The notes under the pieces were generated by a model. The model was not told the DNA's origin. It saw nothing but the letters and a program-made list of their open reading frames with translations, and made no database searches. 64,000 nucleotides of DNA, taken from Acanthornis magna (lineage: Eukaryota; Chordata; Aves; Passeriformes; Acanthizidae). Positions within the stretch are counted from its first letter, which is position 1, and each line of letters opens with the position of its first letter. The stretch is from assembly GCA_036785705.1 (NCBI GenBank), contig JAWUZG010000177.1, positions 744,001 through 808,000 of the forward strand. Direction: 5' to 3'. This document shows positions 35,601 through 46,966 of the stretch, piece by piece. The position numbers were made by a program, and so were the translations under genes.

Positions 35601-36024
35601 AGGGGTGGAGTCTCCTCACTGGGGATGTCCAAGAGCCATCAGGGGTGGAGTCTCCTCACTGGGGATGTCCAAGAACCATCAGGGATGGAGTCTCCTCACT
35701 GGGGATATCCAAGGAGTCTACTCCCTGGGGATATCCAAGAGCCATCAGAGGTGGAGTCTCCTCACTGGGGATGTCCAAGAGCCATCAGGGATGGAGTCTC
35801 CTCACTGGGGATATCCAAGGAGTCTACTCCCTGGGGATATCCAAGAGCCATCAGAGGTGGAGTCTCCTCACTGGGGATGTCCAAGAGCCATCAGGGATGG
35901 AGTCTCCTCACTGGGGATATCCAAGGAGTCTCCTCACTGGGGATATCCAAGAGCCATCAGGGATGGAGTCTCCTCACTGGGTATGTCCAAGGAGTCTCCT
36001 CACTGGGGATATCCAAGAGCCATC
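35601..36024. repeat. 40-bp minisatellite with composite units
   Basis: The basic unit GGTGGAGTCTCCTCACTGGG + GATGTCCAAGAGCCATCAGG repeats at 40-bp steps from 35601. Longer composites insert GGGATATCCAAGGAGTCTAC + TCCCTG. Long plus-strand open frames (up to 203 codons) are artefacts of the repeat. Confidence 0.95.
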
Positions 36025-38356
36025 CTGTGCCCTGAGCTGTGGGATGGCCCTGCTGGACAGGGAGCTGGGACCAGCTGATCCCACAGTGTCCCTTCCAGCC
36101 CAGCCCATCCTGGGATTCCATCTCTGCCATAACCGTTCCGTGCGCTGTCTCCATCTTTATTATTTTTCCATATGACTTAATTTATCACTCAATAAATGCT
36201 TCACTTAAGCATTTTGATACAGAAAACAAAATTCATCCACCACCAGCAACTTCTTACGTTATTCCCCTCTCTGACTTAAACCAACCTTTCGATATTCCTC
36301 AATGCAACTTTTGCATCAAAATGTGGATGACAGCGAATTTCTTGTAAATTTTACTTTACTTCCTAATTAGTTTCCTGGAAGAGGGAAATGCTTGGAACTT
36401 CATTAGTGGTAATGTGTGTGTGTAAAGAGATGATGCTTTGCAAGATAAATTTCCATGTAAATATCTGACACTTAATTCACTTCTCTTATTCCTAATAGAG
36501 GAGTTTGGTGGTGCTTTGGGTATTTCATGGATCTGGGGAAAAAGAACCTCAACAAAAGGCCCTTCCTTGCTTGATAAGTGAAGAAGGCAAATGTTTGTTC
36601 AGAGCTGTGATAAGGAGCCCATGTGAGTTGCTCACAGGCACCTCAGGCCTCACTTGAGTTTCGATGGACCAGGTTGGCATTATTCCATCAATCCCAGCAA
36701 ATGGGGCATTTATCTCTGCTCTGCCATTGCCTCTGCCATTATATCCTGCCTTGCTGCTGGAATATTCTCTCTGCATTATAGAATAGAGTATGAAAGAGAA
36801 ATCCAGGGTGGGTTTTATTCAAAATATTTATAGCTCATTTTCCTTCTTGTTGTTTCAGGAACTCATTTAATTTATAAAAGTTTACATAATTAATTTTATT
36901 GATTATTCCTTGATTCTTTATCAGATTCTATGCTTTTTATCCCAAATTTTTGAACAGTTCACACATTTGTGTCTGTGAAATCTTCAACTTCAGACCAAAG
37001 GGCTTTGTGTTAGCTCTGGCACGTGGAGTTTGGGGTGGGGCTGTGTGGAAATACTCCTGTGCCACCTGTGCACCTCAGACCCACCTGGGACCCTGCAGGT
37101 GAGAAGGGTTTGTGTCTCTAAGGGCTTTATTTTTACCACCACTTTTGTAACTGGAGGATCCAATTTAGGAATTTAACAAAAAGTCGCCTGCTGGAGCTTG
37201 GCCTTTACCTTTGTATGACAAAAGATGCTTTTCCTATTTCAGGTGCTGCAATTACAAAGCAAAAAGGGGAGAATAACTTTATTTTTCCTTCTCTTGAGTG
37301 GTGCTAGAGGTCTGAAATACAGAGAGACATCTGCTTAGGGCAGGAAAAAATACAACATCTCTTGTCTGGGAGCTTGAGGAGCAAATGCCCCATTCCCATT
37401 TCAATTCCCATTCCCAGGCCAAAGATGCTATAAAAAGGGAGGTGAGGGAGTGCCAGGGCTCAGAATTGTGTCCTCTGCTTTGATTCCTTTGGAAAAGGTG
37501 GATCCTTGCATGGAAAACTTGGTGTTACGGTAAAAAATGATTTGTGGTTGTCAGAACATGTGTCATGATGACTGATTTTGGGTCACTCAAAGAATCCCCA
37601 TCAAAGGTGATCCAATTTGAATTTCTAACAATGGGGATTGACATTTAAGGTTTACTCTTATAAACATCCAAAGGGAGATGGAGTTAGAATTGATTGAGAA
37701 TGATTTACACAAAGATGTGAAAGGACAAGGGAAACCTCCCGCCTGGACAGCAGTTTAAGGGAATTAACAGCCTGGATCTCATTAGGATGGATTTAACACT
37801 CGGGGGATGAGGAATCCCTGCCATGGACAAGGATGGATCTGTCTCACCTAAGGAATCCCAGGCTTTAAGAGGAGGTTGAAGCACTCGGAGTGTGGTAGGG
37901 ACAGCTTCAGCCTCCATCCCAAGGTGCCGTTTCTGATTCCTCCTCTTTTACTCATTGACTCTATTCACATTCTCCTCAGCCAGAAGGGATTAAAACTGAG
38001 TTAATTGGAATATTATGTTCTCCTGGTTTAATAGTGCACTGTGAACCCTCTAGTAAAAGACTAAAAAAAATAGATTTTAGTTGAAAATTTCTTTCATTTC
38101 TTTTGTGTTTCCTGATTCACAATCCCCATCACCTTAAAAAACATCCTAAAATGTAATTAGTGCAATTTATCCAAGGGACACTTGGTTTACTGCCTTTTCA
38201 TTACTAAAAATCAGTCCCAGGCTGCCTTTCTGTCCTGGTTTAGAAAATGAATCTGATCTCTCACGGCTACACAAAATCAGCTTTAGGTGGGAACCACAAT
38301 GATTCTGTTGGGGTTTTTAAAATGTTGGTTGTTAACTCTGTATTTAATAGGTTCAG
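36025..38356. other. Unique intronic sequence
   Basis: No gene or repeat family recognised in 2.3 kb. AT-rich around 36840-36960. Confidence 0.5.
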
Positions 38357-38441
38357 AAAATCATCGAATCATGAGAGGTTTGGGTTGGAAGAGACTTTAA
38401 AGATCATCCAGTTCCAACCCCTGCCATAGGAAGGACACCCA
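38357..38441 (-). mobile_element. CR1 LINE 3' end, short
   Basis: AAATCATCGAATCATGAGAG, GTTTGGGTTGGAAGAGAC and AGTTCCAACCCCTGCCATAG, reverse-oriented. Confidence 0.8.
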
Positions 38442-38497
38442 TAAAATTATATATTAAATCCCAGAAGGAGGGGAGGAATGAATTTCCCTCTTTACAT

Positions 38498-38719
38498 ACT
38501 GGAATAAATGAAATCCACATCAATCCCAGCTGATTTCCCATCAATCCCATCAATCCCAGCTGATTTCCCATTTTCCACTGGCAGGTTTTGTTGGAAATGT
38601 TCTGAGCAAAGCCCTCTTGGGTTGATGTGTTGGATGAAGCATCAGCAAGTTCTTTCTCAGTTTGTGGGCAATCAGTTCTGTGTTGGGGTGCAACCATAAA
38701 TACCTTATTGCCAGGACCA
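38498..38719. repeat. Dispersed direct repeat, copy 2 (222 bp)
   Basis: Same sequence as 35368-35559 plus a local duplication of about 30 bp around CATCAATCCCAGCTGATTTC. It differs from copy 1 by only a handful of bases, so the duplication is recent. Confidence 0.92.
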
Positions 38720-41198
38720 AAAATGCTTCATATTATCCTTTTTTTCAGTCTTTTTCCCCTTCCTGGATGTAGGAGCTTCTGAATTGCTCTAAACCAAGCA
38801 TAAACCATGTCTTGTGCACTGAGAAGAGTCATTAAAACCAAGTAATGCCAGACAATTGAATTAAATGTGGAGAAAGAAGATTTAAACCTCTTTCTCTCTG
38901 CTTTAATAGGAAGTTGATGCAAATGGCAGCGGATAAGCAAATTATAATACATTTGGATGAAGAAGTGGCGAGTTGGAGTGATAGGGTGGAATGTCTGCAT
39001 GGGAAGTTAATGATGCAGTTGTGAAGCAGAATGAGGGGATGGATGGGGTGGATGTAATACCAGGGAAATTAAGCAGGTTAATTCCAAGCCTTGCTGCAAG
39101 ATTCCATTACTCTGCACTCTGAGAGCTGATTATTACAGTTATTTAATGTATTTAACCCACTTAATGCTTTTGGATCGTGCTTATGCAGAAAACCAGAGGA
39201 TGGAAGTGTTCTGACTTCACTTTTTTGCAGAAAAAGGGATTTTTTTTCTTAATTTGAAAATGGCCACATATGGGGCACTCGGTGTCTAGTTGCTGATGTT
39301 CCCGTGGAGAGCACAGTAGGAATTTAATCACAAATATTTACCTGGACAAAAGGGCTTTGCTTTGGCTTCCAAACTGTTTTCCAGTGTGGTCTTACTCATT
39401 ATTTTAATTGGTGAGCTTCCCTCTTTCCCCTGTTTCCTTCATTCCCTTCCTTTCCCTGATTTTTCAGCCTGGAGAAGGGAAGTCTTCCATACAACGTCCA
39501 GTAGCTTCATAGCCTGGAGGTCTCACCGTTTTTTGAGGACCCAAAAGTTGTTTGGATTGATAAAATTTGGAGGCTGGGGAGCCTCAATAGATAGAATTGC
39601 ATCAGCCTTGCATTCTGTAGAAATTAGCTCAAAATCCAGGTTAATGTAAGGACTTTTTTACTCAAGTTTTATATAAAACACAAGTATGCCTTTAGTAAGT
39701 TTTGGTCAGCATTCCCGAGGAAAAGGTGGAGACAGCAAAGAAATAGGTTGTTTTAGGGCAATAAATTGGTATTTTAGGGCAAGAAATAGATGTTTTAGGG
39801 CAAGAAATGGGTATTTTAGAGCAGGGGAGGAGAAGAGGAGGCAGCTGTTTTGTGCTCCAGTCGATGCCCCTGAACTGACACTTGGATTCATTGCTTGACT
39901 CCAATGTTTGCCTTTCTCACACCCCAAACCGATGGTGTTTGGGATTTTTAGGGTTTCTAACAGAGCTTGCTCACAAGACAGCCAGTGCTGGGCTTTTACA
40001 GAGAACTCCTCTGCTTTTTGAGCACCGCTGCTGCTGTTGGGTCAATGTTTTCACACATCAAATCAGCTGTGCAGAATTATTTCCCCGGTGAGACCGAGGC
40101 ACCTCGGTGCTTTCAGCTCTGCTTGGAAATTTCAGGGTATTGGAGAGGGTAAAAAAAATATATATAAATCTGTTCTTTGACAGGACTAGCAAATGTTCCT
40201 GGTTGTGAGAAGCGAGAGCTGTGTGTATTTACTTGGACCTTTTCTATTTGATGACTGCTTCTGACATTCTGGACATTTATGGATGCATTTGCTTTGTCTG
40301 GCTTTTCTAAGGAGGAGGCCATCTGGTACTGTCACTGGGATTGGATCACCCTTCCAAAAAGAAAAGGAGATTTTTGCTTTTCATCTTCCGTTTGAAATAG
40401 CTCATTAATTAAAAATATATACATATTGAGGAACATAATACATTAAAAAAAAAAAAATATATATATATAGGGAAACATAATGCACTAGGCTGTGCATTGG
40501 ATTGCATAGGGGAGGGCACAAGCCAAGGAGTGAAGTTCAGACCTCACTTGGCAGCAAAATCAGACCATGAAGTCCTGTCAAACACTGCACATAAATAGTG
40601 CTGAGCATGAAGGGAAGGCAAAGCTTTCCCTCATTCTCTACACTTTGTGCTGGAGTTGAGCATCGTTTCCACCCGAAGGGCAAAACCCCAAACCTCTTCG
40701 TCTTGTGCTTCTCAGATTTTCCTGGTGGGTCGTTCTCAGCCGGTTGCCTCGACAGCTTCTCCTCGAGCTGATAAATGAGGGTTGTATTGTTTTTATTACC
40801 CTCAATATGTTGTCTACTGTGCTGTTAATGCTCAGTGGCAGGAAAAATTCCTGCTCGAGCTCACGCAGGGAATCACTGAAGTATCCAAGAGGCCCCAGAA
40901 GCAGATGTGAGGGATCTGATTTTCTCTGCTTGTTAACTTATATACAGAAGATAAAAATGAATCTTTTTGCTCCAGAAATTCTCCAGGGTGAGGCTGAGGA
41001 TTCATCCTGACAGCTGGCAGAGTCCTTAATGGGATTGTGAGCCAGGCTGCTGCAGCATCTCTCACCTTCCTCCTCCAGGGCCACGTGCAGGACAGCGAGG
41101 TGTGAAAATGGGTTCCTTTTCTGAAAACAGAACTCTCCTTCAGACAGGAGATGTTTATACCTCTCTCCCAGGATTTACATCAGCACTGGATATGTTTT
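38720..41198. other. Unique intronic sequence
   Basis: No gene seen. At 39745-39825 a short GTTTTAGGGCAAGAAATAGG-like motif repeats about four times. AT microsatellites lie near 40155 and 40440-40472. Confidence 0.55.
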
Positions 41199-41203
41199 AT
41201 GGC

Positions 41204-41872
41204 TGTCTTGGGTTAGAGACAAATTTCCTAGGTGGAAAGCACTCTGAACAGGTGCCTCCCCCACAGCTAAGGTTTCTGGCACCCCTTCCCCCCACAGCAA
41301 CAGAATATCTCAGCCTAAAGTGGGAAGAACTGTTTAATTAACAGACCACGCAGTGGAAGGGGAAAGGGGAAAAGGGGTCATTAAACCTGAACAAACAGCT
41401 GATGAACTTCAGTGTCCTTTTCCTCAGGCGTAGCTTCCCTTTCCGGGGTCCCCGGAGGGGTTGGGTGGAGGTCCTCCGGTGGCTCCCTGGACGATTCTCG
41501 TCCGCTGTCCCCCGGGGCTCCTCAGGTTCTCAGATGAAAAAGCAAGTCGAAGAAAAAGATCCAAAAATGATGAAAAAAACAATCCCGGGGGGAAAAAAGA
41601 AAAAAAATCAAAAAGAAAACCCAAGCAGCAGCCACACCAGTAGCACCAGCAACGAGCAGCAGCAACTGACTGAGGGAAAAAAAAGTAAAACAGCGTCCCT
41701 TCCTTCTCACTCCCCCATAGGAGAGCCGAGGGAAGAGTTTCAAACATCCCGCGCTGGCAGAGCTTTCTCCCAGCTGCGGGACACAGTTAAAGCTCCAGGA
41801 CCATATTTCTGGTCAAGCATACAAATGATAGGGAATACGAAATATCATTATGCCGCCCCAGGACATTGGACA
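41204..41872 (-). mobile_element. Solo LTR, ERVL-like (669 bp)
   Basis: It begins TGTCTTGGGTTAGAGAC and ends GGACATTGGACA, with a perfect 5-bp target duplication ATGGC (41199-41203 and 41873-41877). The termini TGTC and GACA are inverted repeats. The start is related to that of the LTR at 28113. A lysine-rich 180-codon open frame that starts at 41402 lies mostly inside it, so it is not treated as a gene. Confidence 0.93.
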
Positions 41873-42044
41873 ATGGCAAACCCAGCCATGTTTATCTCTA
41901 CCCCTTGTGTTCCTGCCCTTTGGGGATGTATCTTGTGCTGGTAACCTGAGGAAGCAGCGGTGCTGACCCCACACTCGCTGGTGAGATTTATCTGCCGCTG
42001 GAACTTCTCTGTCAGCCCCAACCTTCCCATGAGGGCTCTTTTTG

Positions 42045-42485
42045 CCACCATCTTTTCTGCCTTTAGTTCCCAGACCTGCTCAGCTGGGGAGCGCCGTCCT
42101 GAGGGAGAGAGCTGACGCCATTTCCCCGTTGTCCTTCAGGCCCCACGGTTGCCAGGCAACGCTGCCATCTTGGGGAGGGGCCCTGGCGCCATTTCCGCTT
42201 TGTCTCCCTCAGTGCAGGCGCCACCTTGGGGAGCGAATTTCTGCCATTTTGGGCTCTGTTCCTGTGGAGTGTCTCCCTCAGCACAGGCGCCATCTTGGGA
42301 AGCGAATTTCCGCCATTTTGTCCTCTCTTCGTTCCTGTGGAGTGTCTGCCTCAGCACAGGCGCCATCTTGGGGAGTGAATTTCTGCCATTTTGGGCTCTC
42401 TTTGTTCCTTTGGAGTGTCTCCCTCAGCGCGAGCGCCATCTTGGGAAGCGAATTTCCACCATTTTGTGCTCTCTTCGTTCCTGTG
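42045..42485. repeat. About 73-bp array of YY1-like sites
   Basis: AGGCGCCA-type starts lie near 42216, 42285, 42358 and 42431 (69-73 bp apart). Each unit pairs a GCGCCATCTTGGG site with a GCCATTTTG site; the first unit has CCACCTT instead of CCATCTT. GCCATCTT occurs at 42164, 42289, 42362 and 42435, and CCATTTT/CCATTTC forms lie between. These fit the YY1 core (CCATNTT). The region is richer in CpG than its surroundings. Confidence 0.9.
42148..42160. promoter_or_regulatory. RFX X-box palindrome
   Basis: GTTGCCAGGCAAC is a perfect inverted repeat of GTTGCC with a one-base spacer and fits the RFX-family X-box pattern. It sits four bases before the first strong GCCATCTT site of the array. Function is not shown by sequence alone. 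Confidence 0.6.
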
Positions 42486-42690
42486 AGGTTGGTGAGATTT
42501 AGTGAATTTGTATCTAATGATTATTTACTGTTGCATTTTTGACTGTTGCAGTTTCACTTGTTGGTAAACTGTTATTTTTTCACTTCTGTCAACTCATATT
42601 CATTCTTCGCCAGTGGAAAGGGATTGGTTGAAACTAAATGGAGGCAACTTGTTTTAGAGTGACCACCTCTTTAAATTGTCATAAGACAAG

Positions 42691-43008
42691 ACAAGAGGCT
42701 CCAGGAGAGCTGGAGAGGGCCTGGGGACAAGGGCTGGAGGGACAGGAGCCAGGGAATGGCTTGGCAGTGCCAGAGAACAGGGCCAGGTGGGATCTTGGGA
42801 ATTGGGAATTGCTGCCGGGGAGGGTGGGGAGGGGCTGGGCTGGAATTGCCAGAGCAGCTGTGGCTGCCCCTGGATCCCTGCAGTGTCCCAGGCCAGGCTG
42901 GACAGGGCTTGGAGCAGCCTGGGACAGTGGCAGGTGTCCCTGCCATGGCTGGGGTGGCAGTGGGTAGGCTTTGAGGTCATTTCCAACCCAAAGCATTCTG
43001 TGATTCCA
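42691..43008 (+). mobile_element. CR1 LINE 3' segment (about 320 bp)
   Basis: GAGGCTCCAGGAGAGCTGG through GGGGAGGGTGGGGAGGGGC to CATTTCCAACCCAAAGC and CATTCTGTGATTCCATG. Confidence 0.92.
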
Positions 43009-44084
43009 TGAATCCCACCACCAACCTCTAGGAAATGTTTCCCTTTTTTCTGCAGTGCTTTATGATTTTTTTGGTAGCGCAGATGTCAAAGGAGAGGGAA
43101 GGCTTCTGACCCCAGTGCAGAAAAAATAAACTGAGTGAAGTTCTTTGCCCTTTCAGACCTGACTGATGCCTGGAGTTCAAATTTCAGGTTTATATCGTGC
43201 ACTCAATACCTGACTGTATATATTAAAAAAATGAGCCTGTTCAGTTGGTAAACAATGTTCAGGAGGAAAAAAAAGCTGCTCCTTTGATTTGTTCTGTGTG
43301 TTTGTATCTTTGCATTGTGTACTCCTGTGTTCTGGGACTGCTGGAGAAGTTCCCGAATGCAGGGAGCACAAGTCTAATTATTTTGTTCACTAGAGGCAAT
43401 AATTGGCTTGTTCAGAAGTAATGAGATAATTCAGATGTAAATTCATTTTGGAGAGGGGGAATTTTAATAATGAACAATCTAGGAAATTATGTCATGAATG
43501 AGAGAATATTTTGTTTATAAAAGGAACAAGTAAAGTAACTACAGAAGGTTGGGGCCATTTCAACTCATTTACAGCTGGAAGGAAAATCTGGGCCATTGCT
43601 GTTGACTCCTGTGTAAGTGCTGGGTGTTCTGAGCTGGTGTAGAGGGCTTTTAACAAGGCTCTTATCCATTGAGTATTTCCAGCATTCAGGAACTTCCCTG
43701 TGGGGAGAGTTGGTGTTTAAAAAGTGAACTTTATGGCAAAAACACATGAGGGGCCATGGTAAGTTTAAACCTTATGGAAATGTTCTGGTGAATAGAATTC
43801 AGACCAGAGCAGTTGTGTCTTGATATTTTTCCTTAAATTTTTCCTCTGAACATCCTTGAGACAGTTTTACTGAGCCAGTGTGTGTTTCCCTATAGAAACA
43901 GGATTTGCTGTTACAACTCTGATTTTGAAGGGCTGGGCTTGGCTTAAATAAGGTTTTAGGTGAATTTTCCTAATTCTCAAGCAGAACTGCTCTGTGCTGA
44001 TTCCACATCCAGCGCTGGCTTCCTTTGGAGCTCCTGAGGAGTCTCCATGCCTTGGGCTTTCAGCCTCGGCTTAGAGAGCTTTGC
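43009..44084. other. Unique intronic sequence
   Basis: No gene or repeat recognised. Confidence 0.5.
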
Positions 44085-44157
44085 TCTAGTGGAAGGTGTG
44101 GAACAAGATGACCTTTAAGGTCCCTTCCAACCCAAACCATCCTGGGATTCTGTCAAT
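44085..44157 (+). mobile_element. CR1 3' end, short
   Basis: GATGACCTTTAAGGTCCC and TTCCAACCCAAACCATCC, then TGGGATTCTGTC. Confidence 0.8.
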
Positions 44158-44892
44158 CTGCTGAAGCAAAGTGTTGGTGCCCGGTGATGTCCCCAGGAGC
44201 TGTAAATGTGAGGATAAGGTAGGTGGGCACCTTCTGCCCTCCACTTTGACGTTTTTCTTTGTGAATTCAGGGAACTGAGCAGAGGGGGAAGCTTTGAGAT
44301 GCAGGATCCTGGATTTAATCAGAGAACAACATTTGCTGGCTTCCTTTAGCACCCTCTGCTCCTTTCCCCTCACCTTGTCCTTTGTTTCACCCTCGCCCTC
44401 GGCTCTGGAAGCATCTGAGCTCTGTGTCAGGCCCTCTGCTTGGTCCTGTGCTGAAGAGCTGTGGCTAATTTTAATCAAGCCTGAACTGTCATTCCAGTTC
44501 ATCAATGTCACATTAGCGTCATTTCTCTTCATCAATGTCACATTAACAGTAAATCCCAACTCCCTGATTATTAAAGTGGATGGAAATCACAGCTCTGCGC
44601 GTGGCCCAATAGCAGCTCATCAGCAGAGTGTTTGATGGGCCCTGATCGTTTCATTCAGGCCTTAATCAAGGGCTCTCTGTTCTGCTGGGTTTGTCCTCGT
44701 GCTCCAGAGTCACATTAACACCTGCACGTGCTCCCTATTTTTGTTCCACGCACATCTGGAGCAGAAACCTGCCTTTCAGCTGAAGCGTTGCTGCAATTCA
44801 CAGCTCAAGCCCTCGGTGGTAATGAGAATGAGTGGTAAAGAATTGGTGTTTGAGGCTGGGGAGATGGGGAAGGTGGGGAATAGTTAAGGAGG
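44158..44892. other. Unique intronic sequence
   Basis: No gene. A TTCATCAATGTCACATTA segment occurs twice at about 44496-44546. Confidence 0.5.
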
Positions 44893-44898
44893 GAGGAT

Positions 44899-45382
44899 TG
44901 TTGGGATCCGAGCGAGGAATGTACTACAGCACACAGTGTGATGTTCTGATAGCTGATTTATTACTATAAAAACTTATATTTTATAATTTGTTCCGTGTAT
45001 GTGATCGTACCATGATCATCATAGCTATGATTGGCTGTGCTGCTTTGTTCTCACAAATAATTTTCTCTAATGATTGGATAATTATTGTTGGTAAGCTGTT
45101 CGCAAGCAGTTGTTAAGCAACTTGTTACAATATCCCAAAATTTTGTTACTTTTTTCAACATTCTCCTTACTTGCTTCCACATTCTCTTGTCACTTCAGCG
45201 GATTTTCTTATTGCTTCGGCGGTTTGCAACTGTCCTTTCATTGTTCTTTTATACCTTCTACAGCTCCTTCATTGTTCTTTTATACCTTCTACAGTTCCTT
45301 CATTGTTCTTTCATACTCTTCACAGTGCTCTCTGTTATTCTTTCATACCTTTTACACTTCCTCCACTGCCCAGGCCCCAACA
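44899..45382 (-). mobile_element. Solo LTR, family A copy 3 (484 bp)
   Basis: It begins TGTTGGGATCCGAG and ends GGCCCCAACA, with a perfect 6-bp target duplication GAGGAT (44893-44898 and 45383-45388). Six bases is typical of class II (ERVK-like) elements. It lacks the 136-bp internal duplication of copy 1 and has fewer of the short TTCATTGTTC units. The perfect flanks suggest it is the youngest of the three. Confidence 0.93.
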
Positions 45383-45794
45383 GAGGATGAGCAAACTAAA
45401 CTGTGTTTAGTGCGGGGGACCATGTGGCAGAGCCCTTCCTGTTAATCCTTGGGATAAATCTTCACTGCTTCAGTAAAACCTGGGTTTTGTTTGATTATGG
45501 CCTTGATTTCTTCCCTTTTCCCTGCACTCTTTGCCCCGTTCCCACAAGTTTTGACCCACACTGGTGTGGTTAAAGGTGCAACCTGTAGCTTGTGCCTGAA
45601 TTTGTTCAGTGTGATCCACACTTGGCTCTGAAGGTCCAAGGTAAAGCTTTGGGGTTTCTAGTCCAGCCTGACCTTTGTTACTTCTGTGGCTCCATTTGTC
45701 TTTTTGTTTTGTCTGTGGACAGGCAAAACCTTCTACATTTGAGCAGAACGTGGTGTTTTGACAGGAATGATGATAGGATGTGATTTTGGAAGCA

Positions 45795-45862
45795 CAGCTG
45801 ATGCTCAGGTTGGAACTAGATGGTCTTTAAGGACCCTTCCAACCCAAATCATTCCATGAGAA
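45795..45862 (+). mobile_element. CR1 3' end, short
   Basis: GGTTGGAACTAGATGGTC, then AAGGACCCTTCCAACCC and AAATCATTCCATGAG. Confidence 0.8.
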
Positions 45863-46204
45863 GTGCAAAATATCACCAGAAATCTTGTGGCTGCTATTAT
45901 TCCTCAAATCATTCCCTACTCTGTTGAATTCACAGGACGCTCTTGCCTACCTGTGGGCCCATTCTGTGTCTTTTAAAGAATAATTTGCTTTTCTCCACCT
46001 GGCACAAAAGATCCCAGTCCAGTGCAAGGAGCATTTTGGTAATTCATGAGTAATTAGCTGAAATTGCAAGTTAATCAGCAGTGGTGCCCAGCACCATAAC
46101 GGGAGAGGTGACAGAATGAAGCTGCTCAGACACCAAATTAAATTCCTCTGTACCCTTAAGTTTCCCCACACTTAGCACAGTATATTTATGATAAAATTCA
46201 ATAG

Positions 46205-46328
46205 AAATATCCATGGATGTGTGGGCATTTAAGACTCAGAATTGAGGGGCTTTTGGTGTATTTTCTGCACTCCAGCCCAGCTCTTTCTGCCTGAAGCCAC
46301 TTGAGTTGCTGAATTTCCAAGACATCTT
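46205..46328. repeat. Inverted repeat, left arm (124 bp)
   Basis: The reverse complement of this stretch is found at 46831-46966 with two base differences and one 12-base gap. Landmarks are ATATCCATGG at the outer end and AATTTCCAAGACATCTT at the inner end. Confidence 0.95.
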
Positions 46329-46830
46329 TTCCCCAATTCCTGCCTTGGTTTCTGTGTGCTTTCTCAAGAGTTTGTGCCCAACTTTTAGTGCATAATTGAG
46401 TCAATATTGCACACATTAAATCGAATACCACAGACTTCACTGGCATTAGACTTAATTAGTGCCAGCCTCATTAAAAGGAAAAAAAGCCTGTCCTGGAGTG
46501 TTTGTCAGTGGCAGATCTGCCCTGTCAAAGGGAGTTCCAGTCAACCCTTAGCTGGTTTTGATGGCAGCTAAAAGCTGCTTCCATCCTCTTTAGCTGGCAT
46601 CAGGCCTGGTTAAAGGTTATCATCTTGCTCCTGGCACAGGGATCCTACCAGGGCACTCTTTGTTTTCCCAAGAGATCACCTGATTGCCAAGCTGTGCCCT
46701 CAGAAGACAAGCAGAAAGCAAATCAAATAAAGAAAATGCAGGTTCCGTCTTAAATTCCATCTGAAAAACAGCCATGTGTTTTGGAAAGAGTGAGTTCTCT
46801 TTCCAGTGTCTTGGAAAGTCATTCTCTTCC

Positions 46831-46966
46831 AAGATGTCTTGGAAATTCCGCAACTCAAGTGGCTTCAGGCAGAAAGAGCTGGGCTGGAGTGCAGAAAATA
46901 CACCAAAAGCCCCTCAATTCTTGCTCCTCTACTGAGTCTTAAATGCCCACACACCCATGGATATTT
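46831..46966. repeat. Inverted repeat, right arm (136 bp)
   Basis: Partner of 46205-46328. It has 12 extra bases, near GCTCCTCTACTG. The 502-bp spacer between the arms shows no transposase or other gene. No target-site duplication is evident outside the arms. Confidence 0.95.

Noticed and set aside
41079..41099. A 21-base AG-to-GT candidate microexon (GGCCACGTGCAGGACAGCGAG) whose phase would fit EXOC4
   Set aside because: It does not encode the Gly-Pro-Asp-Asp segment that follows in Sec8, and chance AG...GT pairs of this size are common. It does contain a CACGTG E-box.
41402..41944. A 180-codon plus-strand frame with a lysine-rich middle
   Set aside because: Most of it falls inside the solo LTR (41204-41872) whose ends and target duplication are clear. 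It is antisense to the LTR and has no recognisable domain.
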